Assembly (NCBI GenBank): GCA_042569905.1
Contig: JBHPHA010000004.1
Location: forward strand, 1-63,303
DNA from: JBHPHA01 sp042569905
GTDB lineage: Bacteria > Patescibacteriota > Minisyncoccia > Moranbacterales > UBA9337
Length of the DNA stretch: 63,303 bases
Direction: 5' to 3'
Shown: positions 17,897 to 26,957 of the stretch, one piece after another
Numbering within the stretch: position 1 is the first letter of the stretch
Layout: each line of letters starts with the position of its first letter
Position numbers and translations under genes: made by a program
Notes under the pieces: model-generated
What the model saw: the letters and a program-made list of their open reading frames with translations, nothing else
The model's database searches: none
What the model was told of the DNA's origin: nothing

Positions 17897-18835
17897 ATGA
17901 ATAAAAAATCAAACGATCTAATCTTATCATTAGCGCCGATGGCAGGACTGACTGACAAAGCGTTTCGAGAAATTTGTCAGGACTGGGGCGTCGACGTCAC
18001 TTGGAGTGAAATGGTGAGCTCTGAAGGACTAGTCAGGCAACCCATCGAAAACAACAAGTCACTTGAGCTTTCTGAAAAATTTGGAGAAAAAGAAAAAAAC
18101 TATTGGGTTCAACTTTTCGGATGCGACCCTGAATCAATGGCTAAAGCCGCAAAAATAATTGAAGAAAAAATAAAACCAACTGGAATTAACATCAACCTTG
18201 GCTGTCCTGTGAAAAAAGCTCAAAAAGCTGGATATGGAGCAATTCAAATGGGTAAGATTCCTGAAGTACTTGAAATCATTAAAGCTATCAAAAAAGAAAC
18301 GACTCTCCCGCTGTCACTCAAAACCAGAGTAGGACTCAAAAATCAAGAAGAAATCTTGGAATTTGCACCTAAGCTTGAAAAAGCTGGAATTAACGAACTA
18401 ATTGTACATGCCAGAACCCTTAAGGGAATGTTTCACGAAACCCCACATTGGGAGATTGTAAAAAAACTTACAGACACATTAACTATTCCCATCACATATA
18501 ACGGCGGTATTAAAACTTTTGAAGATGCTAATTTCTACCAAAAAAAAACTGAATGTGATCATTTAATGATTGGTCAAGCCGCAATTGGAAAACCATGGAT
18601 TTTTTGGCAAATCAAAAATCAGACTCACGAAGAGCCTGGATTAGATAAAATCAAAGAAACAATTCTTAAGCATGCCAACTTAGTTCTAAAACATTACGGC
18701 GAAAAAAGCATGATGACTTTCCGCACCCATCTTGCCGCCTACCTCAAAGGAAGGCCCAACGCCTCCGCACTAAGAAAAGAGGCAGTGAAAATAAATACAC
18801 TTGAAGATGTAAAAAAAATCATAGCTAAAATATAA
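17897..18835 (+). CDS. dus: tRNA-dihydrouridine synthase
   Basis: A 312-aa FMN-dependent enzyme that reduces uridine in the tRNA D-loop. The TIM barrel starts with LSLAPMAGLTDKAFREIC, followed by WSEMVSSEGL, the catalytic-Cys motif INLGCPVKKAQKAGYGAI, the FMN/RNA-binding LKTRVGLKN and ELIVHARTLKGM, and the phosphate-binding ITYNGGIKT and MIGQAAIGKPW. The C-terminal helical domain (HLAAYLKGRPNASALRK) is present. Convergent with rarA, with 7 bp between stops. The lack of leader and SD suggests leaderless translation. Confidence 0.94.
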   Translation: MNKKSNDLILSLAPMAGLTDKAFREICQDWGVDVTWSEMVSSEGLVRQPIENNKSLELSEKFGEKEKNYWVQLFGCDPESMAKAAKIIEEKIKPTGININLGCPVKKAQKAGYGAIQMGKIPEVLEIIKAIKKETTLPLSLKTRVGLKNQEEILEFAPKLEKAGINELIVHARTLKGMFHETPHWEIVKKLTDTLTIPITYNGGIKTFEDANFYQKKTECDHLMIGQAAIGKPWIFWQIKNQTHEEPGLDKIKETILKHANLVLKHYGEKSMMTFRTHLAAYLKGRPNASALRKEAVKINTLEDVKKIIAKI

Positions 18836-18842
18836 GTATACA

Positions 18843-20042
18843 TTAGCAATACTTTTTGCCTCTCAGTCTATCTGGAAGATACTCTTGATCAGAGCTATCT
18901 TCTTTTGGTGTATATTTATATCCCTTGCTATAACCTAAATCCTTCATAAGCTTCGTAGGTGCATTTCTAATATGAAGCGGTACTGGAAGATTACCAAGTT
19001 TCTTCACATCCACCTGTGCCTTGTTATGCGCCTCATAAGCGGTGATGTCTTTCGGTGATTTTGAAAGATATATCGCACAATGCACTAAATGCACTCCACA
19101 CTCAGGCATCCCCAACTTTTGACAAGCTTCGAAAACTGAGTTCGCCAAAAGCAAAGCTGTATTATTCGCTAACCCAATATCCTCAGATGCAAATCTCACA
19201 AATCTCCTAGCAAGATAAATTGGGTCCTCTCCACCCTCAAGCATTCTCATTGTCCAATAAGTTGCAGCATCAGCATTTCCTCCTCGCATCGACTTATGCA
19301 GAGCAGAAATAACATCGAAATGCTCCTGACCATTTTTATCATAAACAAGACTGCTTTTTTGAAAAACCTGTGCAATAATATCTTCTGTGATTTCATCTCC
19401 CTGACTAGCGCAAATTTCCAAAGCATTAAGCGCGATCCTAGCATCTCCATTTGCCAACCCTGCTATTATATCTAAATTCTTCTTACTTACTTTTATTTTT
19501 TGATCACCTAGCCCTCTTTCATTTTTAAGGGCATTTTTAAGCATATTTACGATATCATCTTCTTTAAGATTATTCAAAACAAAAACCCTTGCCCTTGAGA
19601 GAAGCGCGGAATTGACCTCAAAACTTGGATTTTCTGTTGTAGCTCCAATCAACACAATCCCCCCTCTTTCAACATGGGGCAGTAACCTGTCTTGCTGAGC
19701 CTTATTCCATCTATGAATCTCGTCAATGAATAATATTGTTTTCATCCCCATTCGACTATTAGTTTCTGCAATAGCAACAACTTCTCTTAATCTCTTCACG
19801 CCACTGTCCACTGCACTAAGCTCAATAAACTCAGAATTAGTTTCATTAGCAATTACAGAAGCCAATGTTGTCTTTCCTGTCCCTGGAGGACCCCAAAAAA
19901 TCATTGAAAATACATTATCATTTTCAATTGCCTTTCTTAAGTATGAATTCTTCCCCACCAACTTTTCCTGCCCAAAAAACTCATCAAGAGTAATTGGTCT
20001 CATTCTACTTGCAAGTGGTGAGAAATTATTTTTATTTTCCAT
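18843..20042 (-). CDS. rarA: Replication-associated recombination protein A (RarA/MgsA) AAA+ ATPase
   Basis: A 399-aa clamp-loader-like ATPase acting at stalled replication forks. Walker A is FWGPPGTGKTTLA (about residue 50), Walker B is ILFIDEIHRWNKAQQD, sensor 1 is GATTENPSFEVNSALLSRAR and sensor 2 is GLANGDARIALNALEI. The C-terminal MgsA tetramerisation domain is complete: MRGGNADAATYWTMRMLEGG, SEDIGLANN and PLHIRNAPTKLMKDLGYSKGY. Start is ATG without SD. The upstream space to 20125 holds nothing else obvious. Confidence 0.95.
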   Translation of the reverse strand: MENKNNFSPLASRMRPITLDEFFGQEKLVGKNSYLRKAIENDNVFSMIFWGPPGTGKTTLASVIANETNSEFIELSAVDSGVKRLREVVAIAETNSRMGMKTILFIDEIHRWNKAQQDRLLPHVERGGIVLIGATTENPSFEVNSALLSRARVFVLNNLKEDDIVNMLKNALKNERGLGDQKIKVSKKNLDIIAGLANGDARIALNALEICASQGDEITEDIIAQVFQKSSLVYDKNGQEHFDVISALHKSMRGGNADAATYWTMRMLEGGEDPIYLARRFVRFASEDIGLANNTALLLANSVFEACQKLGMPECGVHLVHCAIYLSKSPKDITAYEAHNKAQVDVKKLGNLPVPLHIRNAPTKLMKDLGYSKGYKYTPKEDSSDQEYLPDRLRGKKYC

Positions 20043-20124
20043 TTTATTTTAAAATTATTACTTCCCATCTTCTTAAATCCCAACTATCAACAGTGATATT
20101 ATATCACCAATATAGAAAACAAAA

Positions 20125-20155
20125 AAGGTATTAATAATATTATTATTAATACCTT
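20125..20155 (-). terminator. Hairpin terminator of the 20164-20678 orphan pair
   Basis: Perfect long stem AAGGTATTAATAAT.../...ATTATTAATACCTT followed on the minus strand by a TTTTTTG tract. Confidence 0.75.
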
Positions 20156-20163
20156 ATACATAT

Positions 20164-20469
20164 TCATCTCCACCCCTTCGATAACCATTCGCTTAACTCA
20201 TTGCAGGTGTCAGCCACTTCCTCTCTCAGAAGAAAATTACCAATAAACTTAGAGAAATCTCCTTTAATCAATAACAGAGCAACCTCTCCTTCCATTTTTT
20301 CCTCATACTGTAGCTGATCAATGATCTCCTCTGTTACTATGTTCAAAAAGTATCTAAACTTTTCATAAACATCCGAAGGAACCACTGAGCTATAATGATT
20401 ATTTATCGCCCCGATACTATCAGCAATAATTTTCTCAACACAAGCTACGTTAAAAGCATTCGTTTTCAT
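20164..20469 (-). CDS. Orphan 101-aa protein
   Basis: Not recognised. Soluble, mostly helical and acidic (VEKIIADSIGAINNHYSSV, FLNIVTEEIIDQLQYEEKM). I use the ATG at 20469 (MKTNAFNV), which has GAGGCG 5 nt upstream. A TTG at 20484 overlapping the previous stop would add five residues. It is the second gene of a two-gene unit, 11 bp behind the 65-aa frame. Confidence 0.55.
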   Translation of the reverse strand: MKTNAFNVACVEKIIADSIGAINNHYSSVVPSDVYEKFRYFLNIVTEEIIDQLQYEEKMEGEVALLLIKGDFSKFIGNFLLREEVADTCNELSEWLSKGWR

Positions 20470-20480
20470 ATCTCGCCTCT

Positions 20481-20678
20481 TCAATCATATGATCTTATGC
20501 ACGAGTCACATTTCTCTTCGCACAATAAAGGAAACTTCTTCTCCAATCTCACCTTCATCCATAGCCTCTCGTCTTGAACCAAATCAGCCTCTTCAGCTAT
20601 ACTAACACAGTCAGACAGTCTTTTAATCCTACCGACAATAATTTCCAGATCCTTTACTCTCTCAATATCGATATGCAT
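20481..20678 (-). CDS. Orphan 65-aa protein with a CxxC near the end
   Basis: Not recognised. Begins HIDIERVKDLEIIVGRIKRL and ends LCEEKCDSCIRSYD, with a CxxC and an additional Cys that could bind metal. It has a clear SD (GGAGGGGG) before the ATG, a promoter 50-80 bp upstream, and a TGA stop. Translationally close to the 101-aa gene downstream. Confidence 0.55.
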   Translation of the reverse strand: MHIDIERVKDLEIIVGRIKRLSDCVSIAEEADLVQDERLWMKVRLEKKFPLLCEEKCDSCIRSYD

Positions 20679-20733
20679 CTATTATTCCCCCTCCACAACA
20701 AGAAATAAAAAAGAACAATTTGTTTATAAAATT

Positions 20734-20762
20734 AAAATAACAACTATTTCAATTAAAGTCAA
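20734..20762 (-). promoter_or_regulatory. Candidate promoter of the 65/101-aa orphan pair
   Basis: Minus strand TTGACT (20757-20762), 17-nt spacer, TATTTT (20734-20739). Confidence 0.5.
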
Positions 20763-20833
20763 TTCCTCGAAGTATAGACAAAGTCATATTAATCCTTTAA
20801 AGTTTAACTGCTAACATTAAATGATAATATTTT

Positions 20834-21658
20834 ATGGACAATCTTTATATAATAAAAATCGGAGGAAGCGTTCTGACCAAAAAAGATGCAAGGGGAATTC
20901 ACATACGACATTCTCTCATATTATCGATTGCAGAAAATATTAATAAAATCACTTCCAAACACAAGGATGTTCAACTTATACTTATTCATGGAGCAGGATC
21001 TGTTGGGCATAGACTTGCCAAAAAATACAACCTTGCTGATGGAGTTAACGGTAATTTGGAAAAATGGCACGGGGCACTGAAAGTCCGAGCTGGAATACAG
21101 GATCTTAATTTTATGATCTTTCAGTCATTTATTAATAATCATATTAATATCTCACCAATTCACACATCCTCTGTAATCATACAAAATAATAAGTCCATAA
21201 AAAAATTCAACTTAGACACAGTGAAGACTTCCCTGAAGAATAATTGCATTCCTATGCTTTACGGGGATATGGTTTTCGATGAAAAGCTAGATATGTCAGT
21301 ATGTTCTGGAGATACTATTGCTGCACATTTATCAGAAAAATTAAATATTAAAAAAATATTCTTTGCTTCTGATATCGGTGGAATATTCGAAAAAGACCCT
21401 CATATCCACAAGGATGCAAAACTAATCGAAAAAGTAACTTTTGAAGAAATATTTTCTAGTAAAAAAATTGATTTAAGCGAGTCACACAGCACTGATGTAA
21501 CTGGGGGTCTTTTTGGAAAAGTCTCAGCGTTTAAAAAAGCTGTTAATAAAAATAATTCATTAGAAGAAATCATTATTTTTAACGGACTTAAAGGAGAAAA
21601 CTATTCTAAGGTTTTCAACAATAAATTGAACTTAAAAACTTCTATAAAAATAAAATAA
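20834..21658 (+). CDS. Isopentenyl phosphate kinase
   Basis: A 274-aa amino-acid-kinase-fold enzyme that phosphorylates isopentenyl monophosphate to the diphosphate. Motifs match this family rather than acetylglutamate or uridylate kinases: IIKIGGSVLTKK at the N-terminus, LIHGAGSVGHRLAKKY with the catalytic His after GxG, ASDIGGIFEKDPHIHKDAK and DVTGGLFGKVSAFKKA. Such kinases belong to archaeal-type mevalonate routes or to isoprenoid salvage. It is on the opposite strand to ispG and the polyprenyl synthase about 0.7-1.8 kb away. There is no SD; an AT-rich GATAAT lies 6 bp before the ATG, so the transcript may be leaderless. Confidence 0.85.
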   Translation: MDNLYIIKIGGSVLTKKDARGIHIRHSLILSIAENINKITSKHKDVQLILIHGAGSVGHRLAKKYNLADGVNGNLEKWHGALKVRAGIQDLNFMIFQSFINNHINISPIHTSSVIIQNNKSIKKFNLDTVKTSLKNNCIPMLYGDMVFDEKLDMSVCSGDTIAAHLSEKLNIKKIFFASDIGGIFEKDPHIHKDAKLIEKVTFEEIFSSKKIDLSESHSTDVTGGLFGKVSAFKKAVNKNNSLEEIIIFNGLKGENYSKVFNNKLNLKTSIKIK

Positions 21659-21684
21659 GGACTAAGTGCATTGACTCAGACCTT
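21657..21684 (-). terminator. Imperfect hairpin between convergent genes
   Basis: AAGG.CT.AGT / ACT.AG.CCTT stem with internal mismatches. The minus strand continues TTATTTTATTTTT, so it best serves the Nudix-like gene ending at 21708. Confidence 0.45.
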
Positions 21685-21707
21685 ATATGCATTTACTAAT
21701 AATCTCT

Positions 21708-22199
21708 CTACGCAGAACAGTTCATTGGATTATAATCCTTGAGTTTTTTTCTGTCGCGACAACATCTCACGAAATCCATATTATTAAAAATATTCACGAT
21801 TGGAACAACCTCTCTCCTTAAATGATTCTTCTCCAATAACTTATTAAGATGCATCCATCCTTCAAATTCAATATCAGAATCTCTTGGACATAATACAGGC
21901 TCTCCCTCTTCCATAAACAAAGCATAAAACATAGTAACGCTCACACTATGCTCAACATAAGGATCTTTGAACTTGCAGAAATGCGAGATTGATTCCGCAT
22001 CCAATCCTAGTTCCTCAAATACCAATCTTTTCAGAGCATCCTCATCGCTCTCACCTTTTTTCACTGTTTCCATAGGAAAAGCGAGCATTCCAGCTTCTTT
22101 TTTAATTTTGGGTTTAGGAATAAGCTCACGAATAATAGCTACCCTTCCTGCTGCTGAAACTAACAATAACCCAACACCATTAAGAATATTTTTTTTCAC
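21708..22199 (-). CDS. Nudix-like protein with degenerate Nudix box
   Basis: A 163-aa Nudix-fold protein. The box region reads METVKKGESDEDALKRLVFE then ELGL: the REUxEExGU core has RL in place of RE, and the first Gly is Glu, so catalysis by the standard mechanism is doubtful. A good SD (GAGGAGG) lies 5 nt before a GTG start, and a TTGACA promoter lies upstream, so it is an independent unit. The C-terminus has several Cys (FVRCCRDRKK, PMNCSA). Its place beside isoprenoid genes might suggest isopentenyl diphosphate isomerase, but the active-site motifs of that enzyme are not seen. Confidence 0.65.
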   Translation of the reverse strand: MKKNILNGVGLLLVSAAGRVAIIRELIPKPKIKKEAGMLAFPMETVKKGESDEDALKRLVFEELGLDAESISHFCKFKDPYVEHSVSVTMFYALFMEEGEPVLCPRDSDIEFEGWMHLNKLLEKNHLRREVVPIVNIFNNMDFVRCCRDRKKLKDYNPMNCSA

Positions 22200-22247
22200 A
22201 TTACCTCCTCATTCAATTCTTATCACCTTAACATTACCAACGAACCC

Positions 22248-22276
22248 ACATTACCAATAATCAAAAAATATGTCAA
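22248..22276 (-). promoter_or_regulatory. Promoter of the Nudix-like orphan
   Basis: Minus strand TTGACA (22271-22276), 17-nt spacer, TAATGT (22248-22253). Confidence 0.6.
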
Positions 22277-22324
22277 TAAAAAAACATTCTATTTGAACCC
22301 AATCATCAGCGTGTTTTTATTCTT

Positions 22325-23380
22325 TTAAAACTTTTCAATCTCTTTTAAAAATTCTTCAAGTAAATCCTTCTCATCGACCTTTTTTACAAGCTCGCCCTTT
22401 TTCATAATAAGCCCCACATCTTTTCCACCAACAATAGCTAAATCAGCCTCCTTAGCTTCACCAGGACCATTCACAACACATCCCATCACTGCCACCTTTA
22501 TATCCTTATCAATTACTTTGACCGCTTCCTCAACTTTGTTTGCGAGACTGATAATATTAATTTCAGTTCTTCCACAGGTAGGGCAACTTGTCACAGAAAT
22601 TCCAGTCTTTCTAAGCCCCAATGACTTAAGTATCTCCTCAGCAACTGCAATTTCCTCCACAGGATTTGCAGTCAAAGAAACCCTCATCGTATCACCAATT
22701 CCCTCATACAAGAGAATCCCTAATCCAACAGAAGATACTATTGTCCCCCGAAAGGAAGTTCCTGCTTCAGTAACTCCAATGTGCAAAGGATAATCAACCT
22801 TCTCAGACAAAAGTCGATAAGCTTCAACAGTTCTTTCAATATCAGAAGCCTTAAGAGAGACAGCAATGTCTTTAAAATTATATTTTTCCAAAATCTCAAT
22901 ATGACGCATCGCACTATCCACCATACCTTCTGCAGTAACTACCCCTTCATATTTCTCAAGAATATCTTTCTCCAATGAACCAGCGTTAACTCCAATACGA
23001 ATTGGAATACTTTTCTTTTGACACTCCCTCACAAGCATTGCTACTTTTTCTTCATTTCCAATATTTCCAGGATTTATTCTCAATTTATCAATTCCTTGAC
23101 GAATTACCTCCATAGCAAAATCAGCAGAAAAATGAATATCTGCCACTAACGGAATATTAATCTGCCTTTTAATTTCACCAATAGCTTTTGCGGCTTCCAT
23201 ATCAGGAATAGCCACACGTATAATCTCACATCCAGCCTGAGTAAGCTCTCTAATTTGACTCACAGTAGCATCAACGTCGCGAGTATCAGTGTTACACATG
23301 GATTGAATTGAGATTGGCGCATCTCCTCCAACATACACATCCCCTACTTTTATTTTTTTTGTTCTCTTTCTGTTTATCAT
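22325..23380 (-). CDS. ispG: 4-hydroxy-3-methylbut-2-en-1-yl diphosphate synthase (HMBPP synthase)
   Basis: IspG/GcpE, the [4Fe-4S] enzyme of the MEP pathway that converts MEcPP to HMBPP. The 351-aa length fits the bacterial single-barrel form. Seen: IQSMCNTDTRDVDATVSQI at the N-terminus, PLVADIHFSADFAM, LRINPGNIGNEEKV, and the cluster ligands TSCPTCGRTEINI plus MGCVVNGPGEAKEAD near the C-terminus. Directly upstream (62 bp) is the polyprenyl synthase, so isoprenoid supply genes are clustered. No SD. Confidence 0.95.
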   Translation of the reverse strand: MINRKRTKKIKVGDVYVGGDAPISIQSMCNTDTRDVDATVSQIRELTQAGCEIIRVAIPDMEAAKAIGEIKRQINIPLVADIHFSADFAMEVIRQGIDKLRINPGNIGNEEKVAMLVRECQKKSIPIRIGVNAGSLEKDILEKYEGVVTAEGMVDSAMRHIEILEKYNFKDIAVSLKASDIERTVEAYRLLSEKVDYPLHIGVTEAGTSFRGTIVSSVGLGILLYEGIGDTMRVSLTANPVEEIAVAEEILKSLGLRKTGISVTSCPTCGRTEINIISLANKVEEAVKVIDKDIKVAVMGCVVNGPGEAKEADLAIVGGKDVGLIMKKGELVKKVDEKDLLEEFLKEIEKF

Positions 23381-23441
23381 AGTTTTAAGGTAAATAATTA
23401 CACTTTATTTCTATTTTTCAAGTATCTGTCTCAAACCCCCT

Positions 23442-24509
23442 CTATAACTCTCTATTGGCCATATAATCCGCAATACCTATCAAGAAATCATTAGGCTCTT
23501 TTGGTATCTCAAGCTTTTCAACTTCTTTTTTACCTTCTAATATATATTTCTCCGCTAGATTCTTTGAGTATTCCAGCGCTCCACTCTCATTGATGGCTAG
23601 TTTAAATCGCTCAATTTCATCAACAGAAAGATTCTTCTTGCCCAGTAAGTTACTTACGATTTTTCTTTGTTCACTGTTCCCTAATTCCAAAGCTTTTACC
23701 ACTAATATCGTTTGCTTTCCTTCTTCAATATCAGAGCCTAACGGTTTCCCTATTTTCTTCTCTGAACCAAAAACACCTAGAATATCATCCTGAATTTGAA
23801 ATGCAATCCCCAATGGTATAGCCAACTCAGTAAATCCCTTCAATAATTCGCTATCGCCTCCTGCTAAAATAGCCCCTGTGTGCAGAGGTCCTTCTATTGT
23901 ATATTTAGCGGTTTTGTTCCTATAGACCTCTATTACTTCTTCTTCAGTAGCCTTTCCTCTGTATTCAATGTGAACATCTTGAGCTTCACCAACAATAGTA
24001 ACAGCAACAATTGACTGCAAATTATTTAATGCCTTCAAAATCAATTCGGCACTAAAGCCAGAATTATACAAAGCCATACTTGCCATTGCATGCAACATAT
24101 CTCCTGCAATTATAGCTATTGAATTTCCGAAATGTTGATGATCTTTTTTCAAATTAATCTTTCTTCCTAATTCAGCATACTTCACGTGAGTCGTTGTAAC
24201 TCCATGTCTCTTATCATCTCTATCAATAATGTCATCATGAATTAATAGAAAAGATTGAAGAAGCTCTATACTTATTACTGCCTTCATTATTTTTTCATCT
24301 TTTGACCCTCCTGCTGCCAAATAGCCATAATACATAAGAGCTGGTCGCAATCTTTTTCCTCCAGAAAGAGTTATTTTATTCACGTGCTTCAATACACCTA
24401 TAACCAACTGGTCTTGCTCACTCACCTCATCAACTCTTTTATCCAAAAAAGCTTTCAATATCACATCAAACTCATCCTTAAAAATCTTTAGTTTTTTTTT
24501 AATATCCAT
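23442..24509 (-). CDS. Polyprenyl diphosphate synthase
   Basis: Trans-type isoprenyl diphosphate synthase of 355 aa, chain-elongating IPP onto an allylic primer. The first aspartate-rich motif is LLIHDDIIDRDDKRHG (DDxxD) and the second is AFQIQDDILGVFG. GGKRLRPALMYYGYLAAGG binds substrate, and IGKPLGSDIEEGKQT follows the second motif as usual. It may make long-chain or farnesyl/geranylgeranyl products for undecaprenyl-type carriers. It lies 9 bp after mrdA in the mre operon, tying lipid carrier supply to wall growth. Product length cannot be read reliably. Confidence 0.92.
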   Translation of the reverse strand: MDIKKKLKIFKDEFDVILKAFLDKRVDEVSEQDQLVIGVLKHVNKITLSGGKRLRPALMYYGYLAAGGSKDEKIMKAVISIELLQSFLLIHDDIIDRDDKRHGVTTTHVKYAELGRKINLKKDHQHFGNSIAIIAGDMLHAMASMALYNSGFSAELILKALNNLQSIVAVTIVGEAQDVHIEYRGKATEEEVIEVYRNKTAKYTIEGPLHTGAILAGGDSELLKGFTELAIPLGIAFQIQDDILGVFGSEKKIGKPLGSDIEEGKQTILVVKALELGNSEQRKIVSNLLGKKNLSVDEIERFKLAINESGALEYSKNLAEKYILEGKKEVEKLEIPKEPNDFLIGIADYMANREL

Positions 24510-24518
24510 AAATATTTT

Positions 24519-26402
24519 TTAATTATTTCTTTGATTAAAATACCAATCATAAACCTCATTTGTAATCGGAACAGCATTGTACGTGTTATCAGTTTGTCCT
24601 TCAACTAACACAACCATAGCAATCTCTGGATTCTCATATGGCGCGTAAGAAACAAACCACCCATGAGTTTTATCTCCCCCACCATACTGAGCCGTTCCTG
24701 TTTTTCCAGCAACCTTAATATTCATACCATTCAATGACATTGCGGTTCCATCAGTAACAGTCATACGCATACCTTCTTGTACCACCTTCAATATATCCTT
24801 GTCAATAATATTCTTTTTGACAATCTTTGGCTTATTATTCACAACACCATCCTTAGTCTTAATCTGAGAAACTACTCGAGGCTGATACAGCACACCATTG
24901 TTTGCAATAGCCGAGGTATATACTGCCAGCTGAAGTGGTGTTGTGGTCACATAGCCTTGCCCAATTGAAGCATGGTAACTATTTCCCTGATACCATTTCT
25001 CACCAATCACTCTCATCTTCCACTCTTTATCAGGAATAAAACCTTCCTCTTCATTAGGAAGATCCACATTAGTTAACTGACCTAATCCAAACATTTCCTC
25101 ATACTTTTTCATCCTACTCATGCCCAGTCCTTTAATATTACCATATCCACCGCCAATTGAGTAAAAATAAACATCACTAGAAACAGCAATAGCTCTTCTC
25201 ATATCAGTCATGCCATGAACTTTCCAGTCACCAAAGAAATAACTTCCAACTTGAATCCCACCTCTACTCTCAATTTGAGTGTGCTCGTCTATAACACCTT
25301 CTGAAAGTGCTGCTGCTGCTATTAAAGGCTTTATTGTTGATCCTGGCGGATACTCCCCTGAAACTACTCTATTAAACATCGGGCGCAAAGAATTGTTTAT
25401 AATGCTACTATAATCTTTCTGAGATATTCCTCCAGAAAAAAGATTATTATCAAAACTAGGCACACTCACCAAAGCTAAAATCTCTCCGTTATTTGGATTC
25501 ATTGCGATTCCAGAAGCAACTTTCAAATCCTCCTTTTCTAAGGTCGATGTTATACTGTCAAACAATTTTTTTTGAAGCTCAGCATCAATATTTAAAAATA
25601 TATCGCTACCTGGTGCAGGAGGGACCATTTCTAATTCCCTCTTGGCTCTACCCAGCGAATCAACCTCTATCTTCCTCGCTCCATACTCACCTCGCAAATA
25701 CTTTTCATAATATTTTTCAATTCCCTGCTTTCCAATTGAATCTGTTAACAAATAATTATCTCTTGTCTTCAGCTCTTCTGGTTTAATTTTACCTTCATAA
25801 CCTAATATATGTGAAAAGATAACGCTATCCACATAACTTCTGATAGCTGTCTTTTCAATAAAAAGTCCTGGGAATTTTGACAGAATCTCAGCTACTCTTA
25901 GCGCATTATCCTGAGTAATATTTCCCTTTAATAGCACTGGTTTTGCTGTCTTGCTTTTTATTGAAAAAATAACATCCCTAAATTCATCCTCTGATGTGTT
26001 AAATATTTTTACCAACTCCCTTAACATTTTTGACCTATCTTCTTCGCTGTCACTCAGGTCACTTGGAATAATAACCAAATCTAAACTCGGAATATTATAG
26101 ACGAGCGGTTTTCCAAATCTGTCATAGATATTTCCTCGAGGAGCCTTGATTACCACGTTTCTTGTTTTATTACTTGAAGCCAAGTTATCATAATGAGTAC
26201 CCTGTACTATAGTGAGATAAAAAATCCTAGAAACCATAACAAAAACCATCAGTACTGAAATATACCAAAAAACACTTAATAACTTATTATTAAATGGATA
26301 TTCGATTCTTCCGCAATCCTCTTCGCTACTAAGTAAGGATTCTTCAACTTCAAATCCTCGATCTCTTCTTTTTACAAAATATTTATTTCTTTCAAAAAGC
26401 AT
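24519..26402 (-). CDS. mrdA: Penicillin-binding protein 2 (MrdA-type transpeptidase)
   Basis: A 627-aa class B PBP that cross-links peptidoglycan during cell elongation. TM around 43-63, the PBP dimerisation domain with KAPRGNIYDRFGKPL (about 87-100), and the transpeptidase domain with SxxK at PPGSTIKP (Ser355-Lys358), AVSSDVYFY holding the SxN-equivalent as SSD (408-410) and AGKTGTAQYGGG (KTGT 567-570). It is the fourth gene of the mreB-mreC-mreD-mrdA rod-shape operon. The start codon lies 11 bp from the mreD stop without SD. Confidence 0.95.
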   Translation of the reverse strand: MLFERNKYFVKRRDRGFEVEESLLSSEEDCGRIEYPFNNKLLSVFWYISVLMVFVMVSRIFYLTIVQGTHYDNLASSNKTRNVVIKAPRGNIYDRFGKPLVYNIPSLDLVIIPSDLSDSEEDRSKMLRELVKIFNTSEDEFRDVIFSIKSKTAKPVLLKGNITQDNALRVAEILSKFPGLFIEKTAIRSYVDSVIFSHILGYEGKIKPEELKTRDNYLLTDSIGKQGIEKYYEKYLRGEYGARKIEVDSLGRAKRELEMVPPAPGSDIFLNIDAELQKKLFDSITSTLEKEDLKVASGIAMNPNNGEILALVSVPSFDNNLFSGGISQKDYSSIINNSLRPMFNRVVSGEYPPGSTIKPLIAAAALSEGVIDEHTQIESRGGIQVGSYFFGDWKVHGMTDMRRAIAVSSDVYFYSIGGGYGNIKGLGMSRMKKYEEMFGLGQLTNVDLPNEEEGFIPDKEWKMRVIGEKWYQGNSYHASIGQGYVTTTPLQLAVYTSAIANNGVLYQPRVVSQIKTKDGVVNNKPKIVKKNIIDKDILKVVQEGMRMTVTDGTAMSLNGMNIKVAGKTGTAQYGGGDKTHGWFVSYAPYENPEIAMVVLVEGQTDNTYNAVPITNEVYDWYFNQRNN

Positions 26403-26413
26403 TATTCAAAAAA

Positions 26414-26947
26414 TTAAAAACTAGATTTATTATGAAAAAGAATATTCCTATCAATCTTTTCTAAAAAACTATTAATAATATAAAATACTAATAAATTAAA
26501 ACATGTTTGGAGAAATATTATCCTTAAAAAGACCCAAAAATAACTCCTTAAATGAATGATATTCATCAAAGAAAATTCATCACCCCAAATAATATTAGAA
26601 AAATTATAAAAAACAGTTATGACAAACAGTAAAAAAAATACAACTCCAACCCTCTTCTCATTTTGACTCAGCAAAAACCCTCTTGAGAGAAAGCTAGTTA
26701 GATATGCAGCAATAATAAAAATAATAACATTCTTGCCAATAACAGAAAAAGAAAAAATGTCCGCTAGTACTCCTATAAAAATTACCCAGGGCCAGCTTTT
26801 ATTGAAATCATTATTAACAACATACACTACGACAGCAGTCAGGATGATACTCGGAACATTATATCCAGCAAAAGCATGATTCAAAAAAGAGTATTGAAAG
26901 AGAACCAATACAACAACTGCAAATAATTTCAAAAAATATACCAACAT
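26414..26947 (-). CDS. mreD: Rod shape-determining protein MreD
   Basis: A 177-aa polytopic protein with about five membrane segments (for example VVLVLFQYSFLNHAF, VGVVFFLLFVITVFYNFSN). MreD proteins are poorly conserved; identification rests on size, hydrophobicity and position between mreC and mrdA. It is part of the elongasome that links MreB filaments to wall synthesis. Unusually for this operon, an SD-like AGGGAG precedes the ATG. Confidence 0.85.
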   Translation of the reverse strand: MLVYFLKLFAVVVLVLFQYSFLNHAFAGYNVPSIILTAVVVYVVNNDFNKSWPWVIFIGVLADIFSFSVIGKNVIIFIIAAYLTSFLSRGFLLSQNEKRVGVVFFLLFVITVFYNFSNIIWGDEFSLMNIIHLRSYFWVFLRIIFLQTCFNLLVFYIINSFLEKIDRNILFHNKSSF

Positions 26948-26957
26948 AATACACTCC

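Noticed and set aside
21708..22199. Type I isopentenyl diphosphate isomerase (a Nudix-fold enzyme)
   Set aside because: Position beside isoprenoid genes is suggestive, but the catalytic Cys and Glu motifs of that enzyme are not present.
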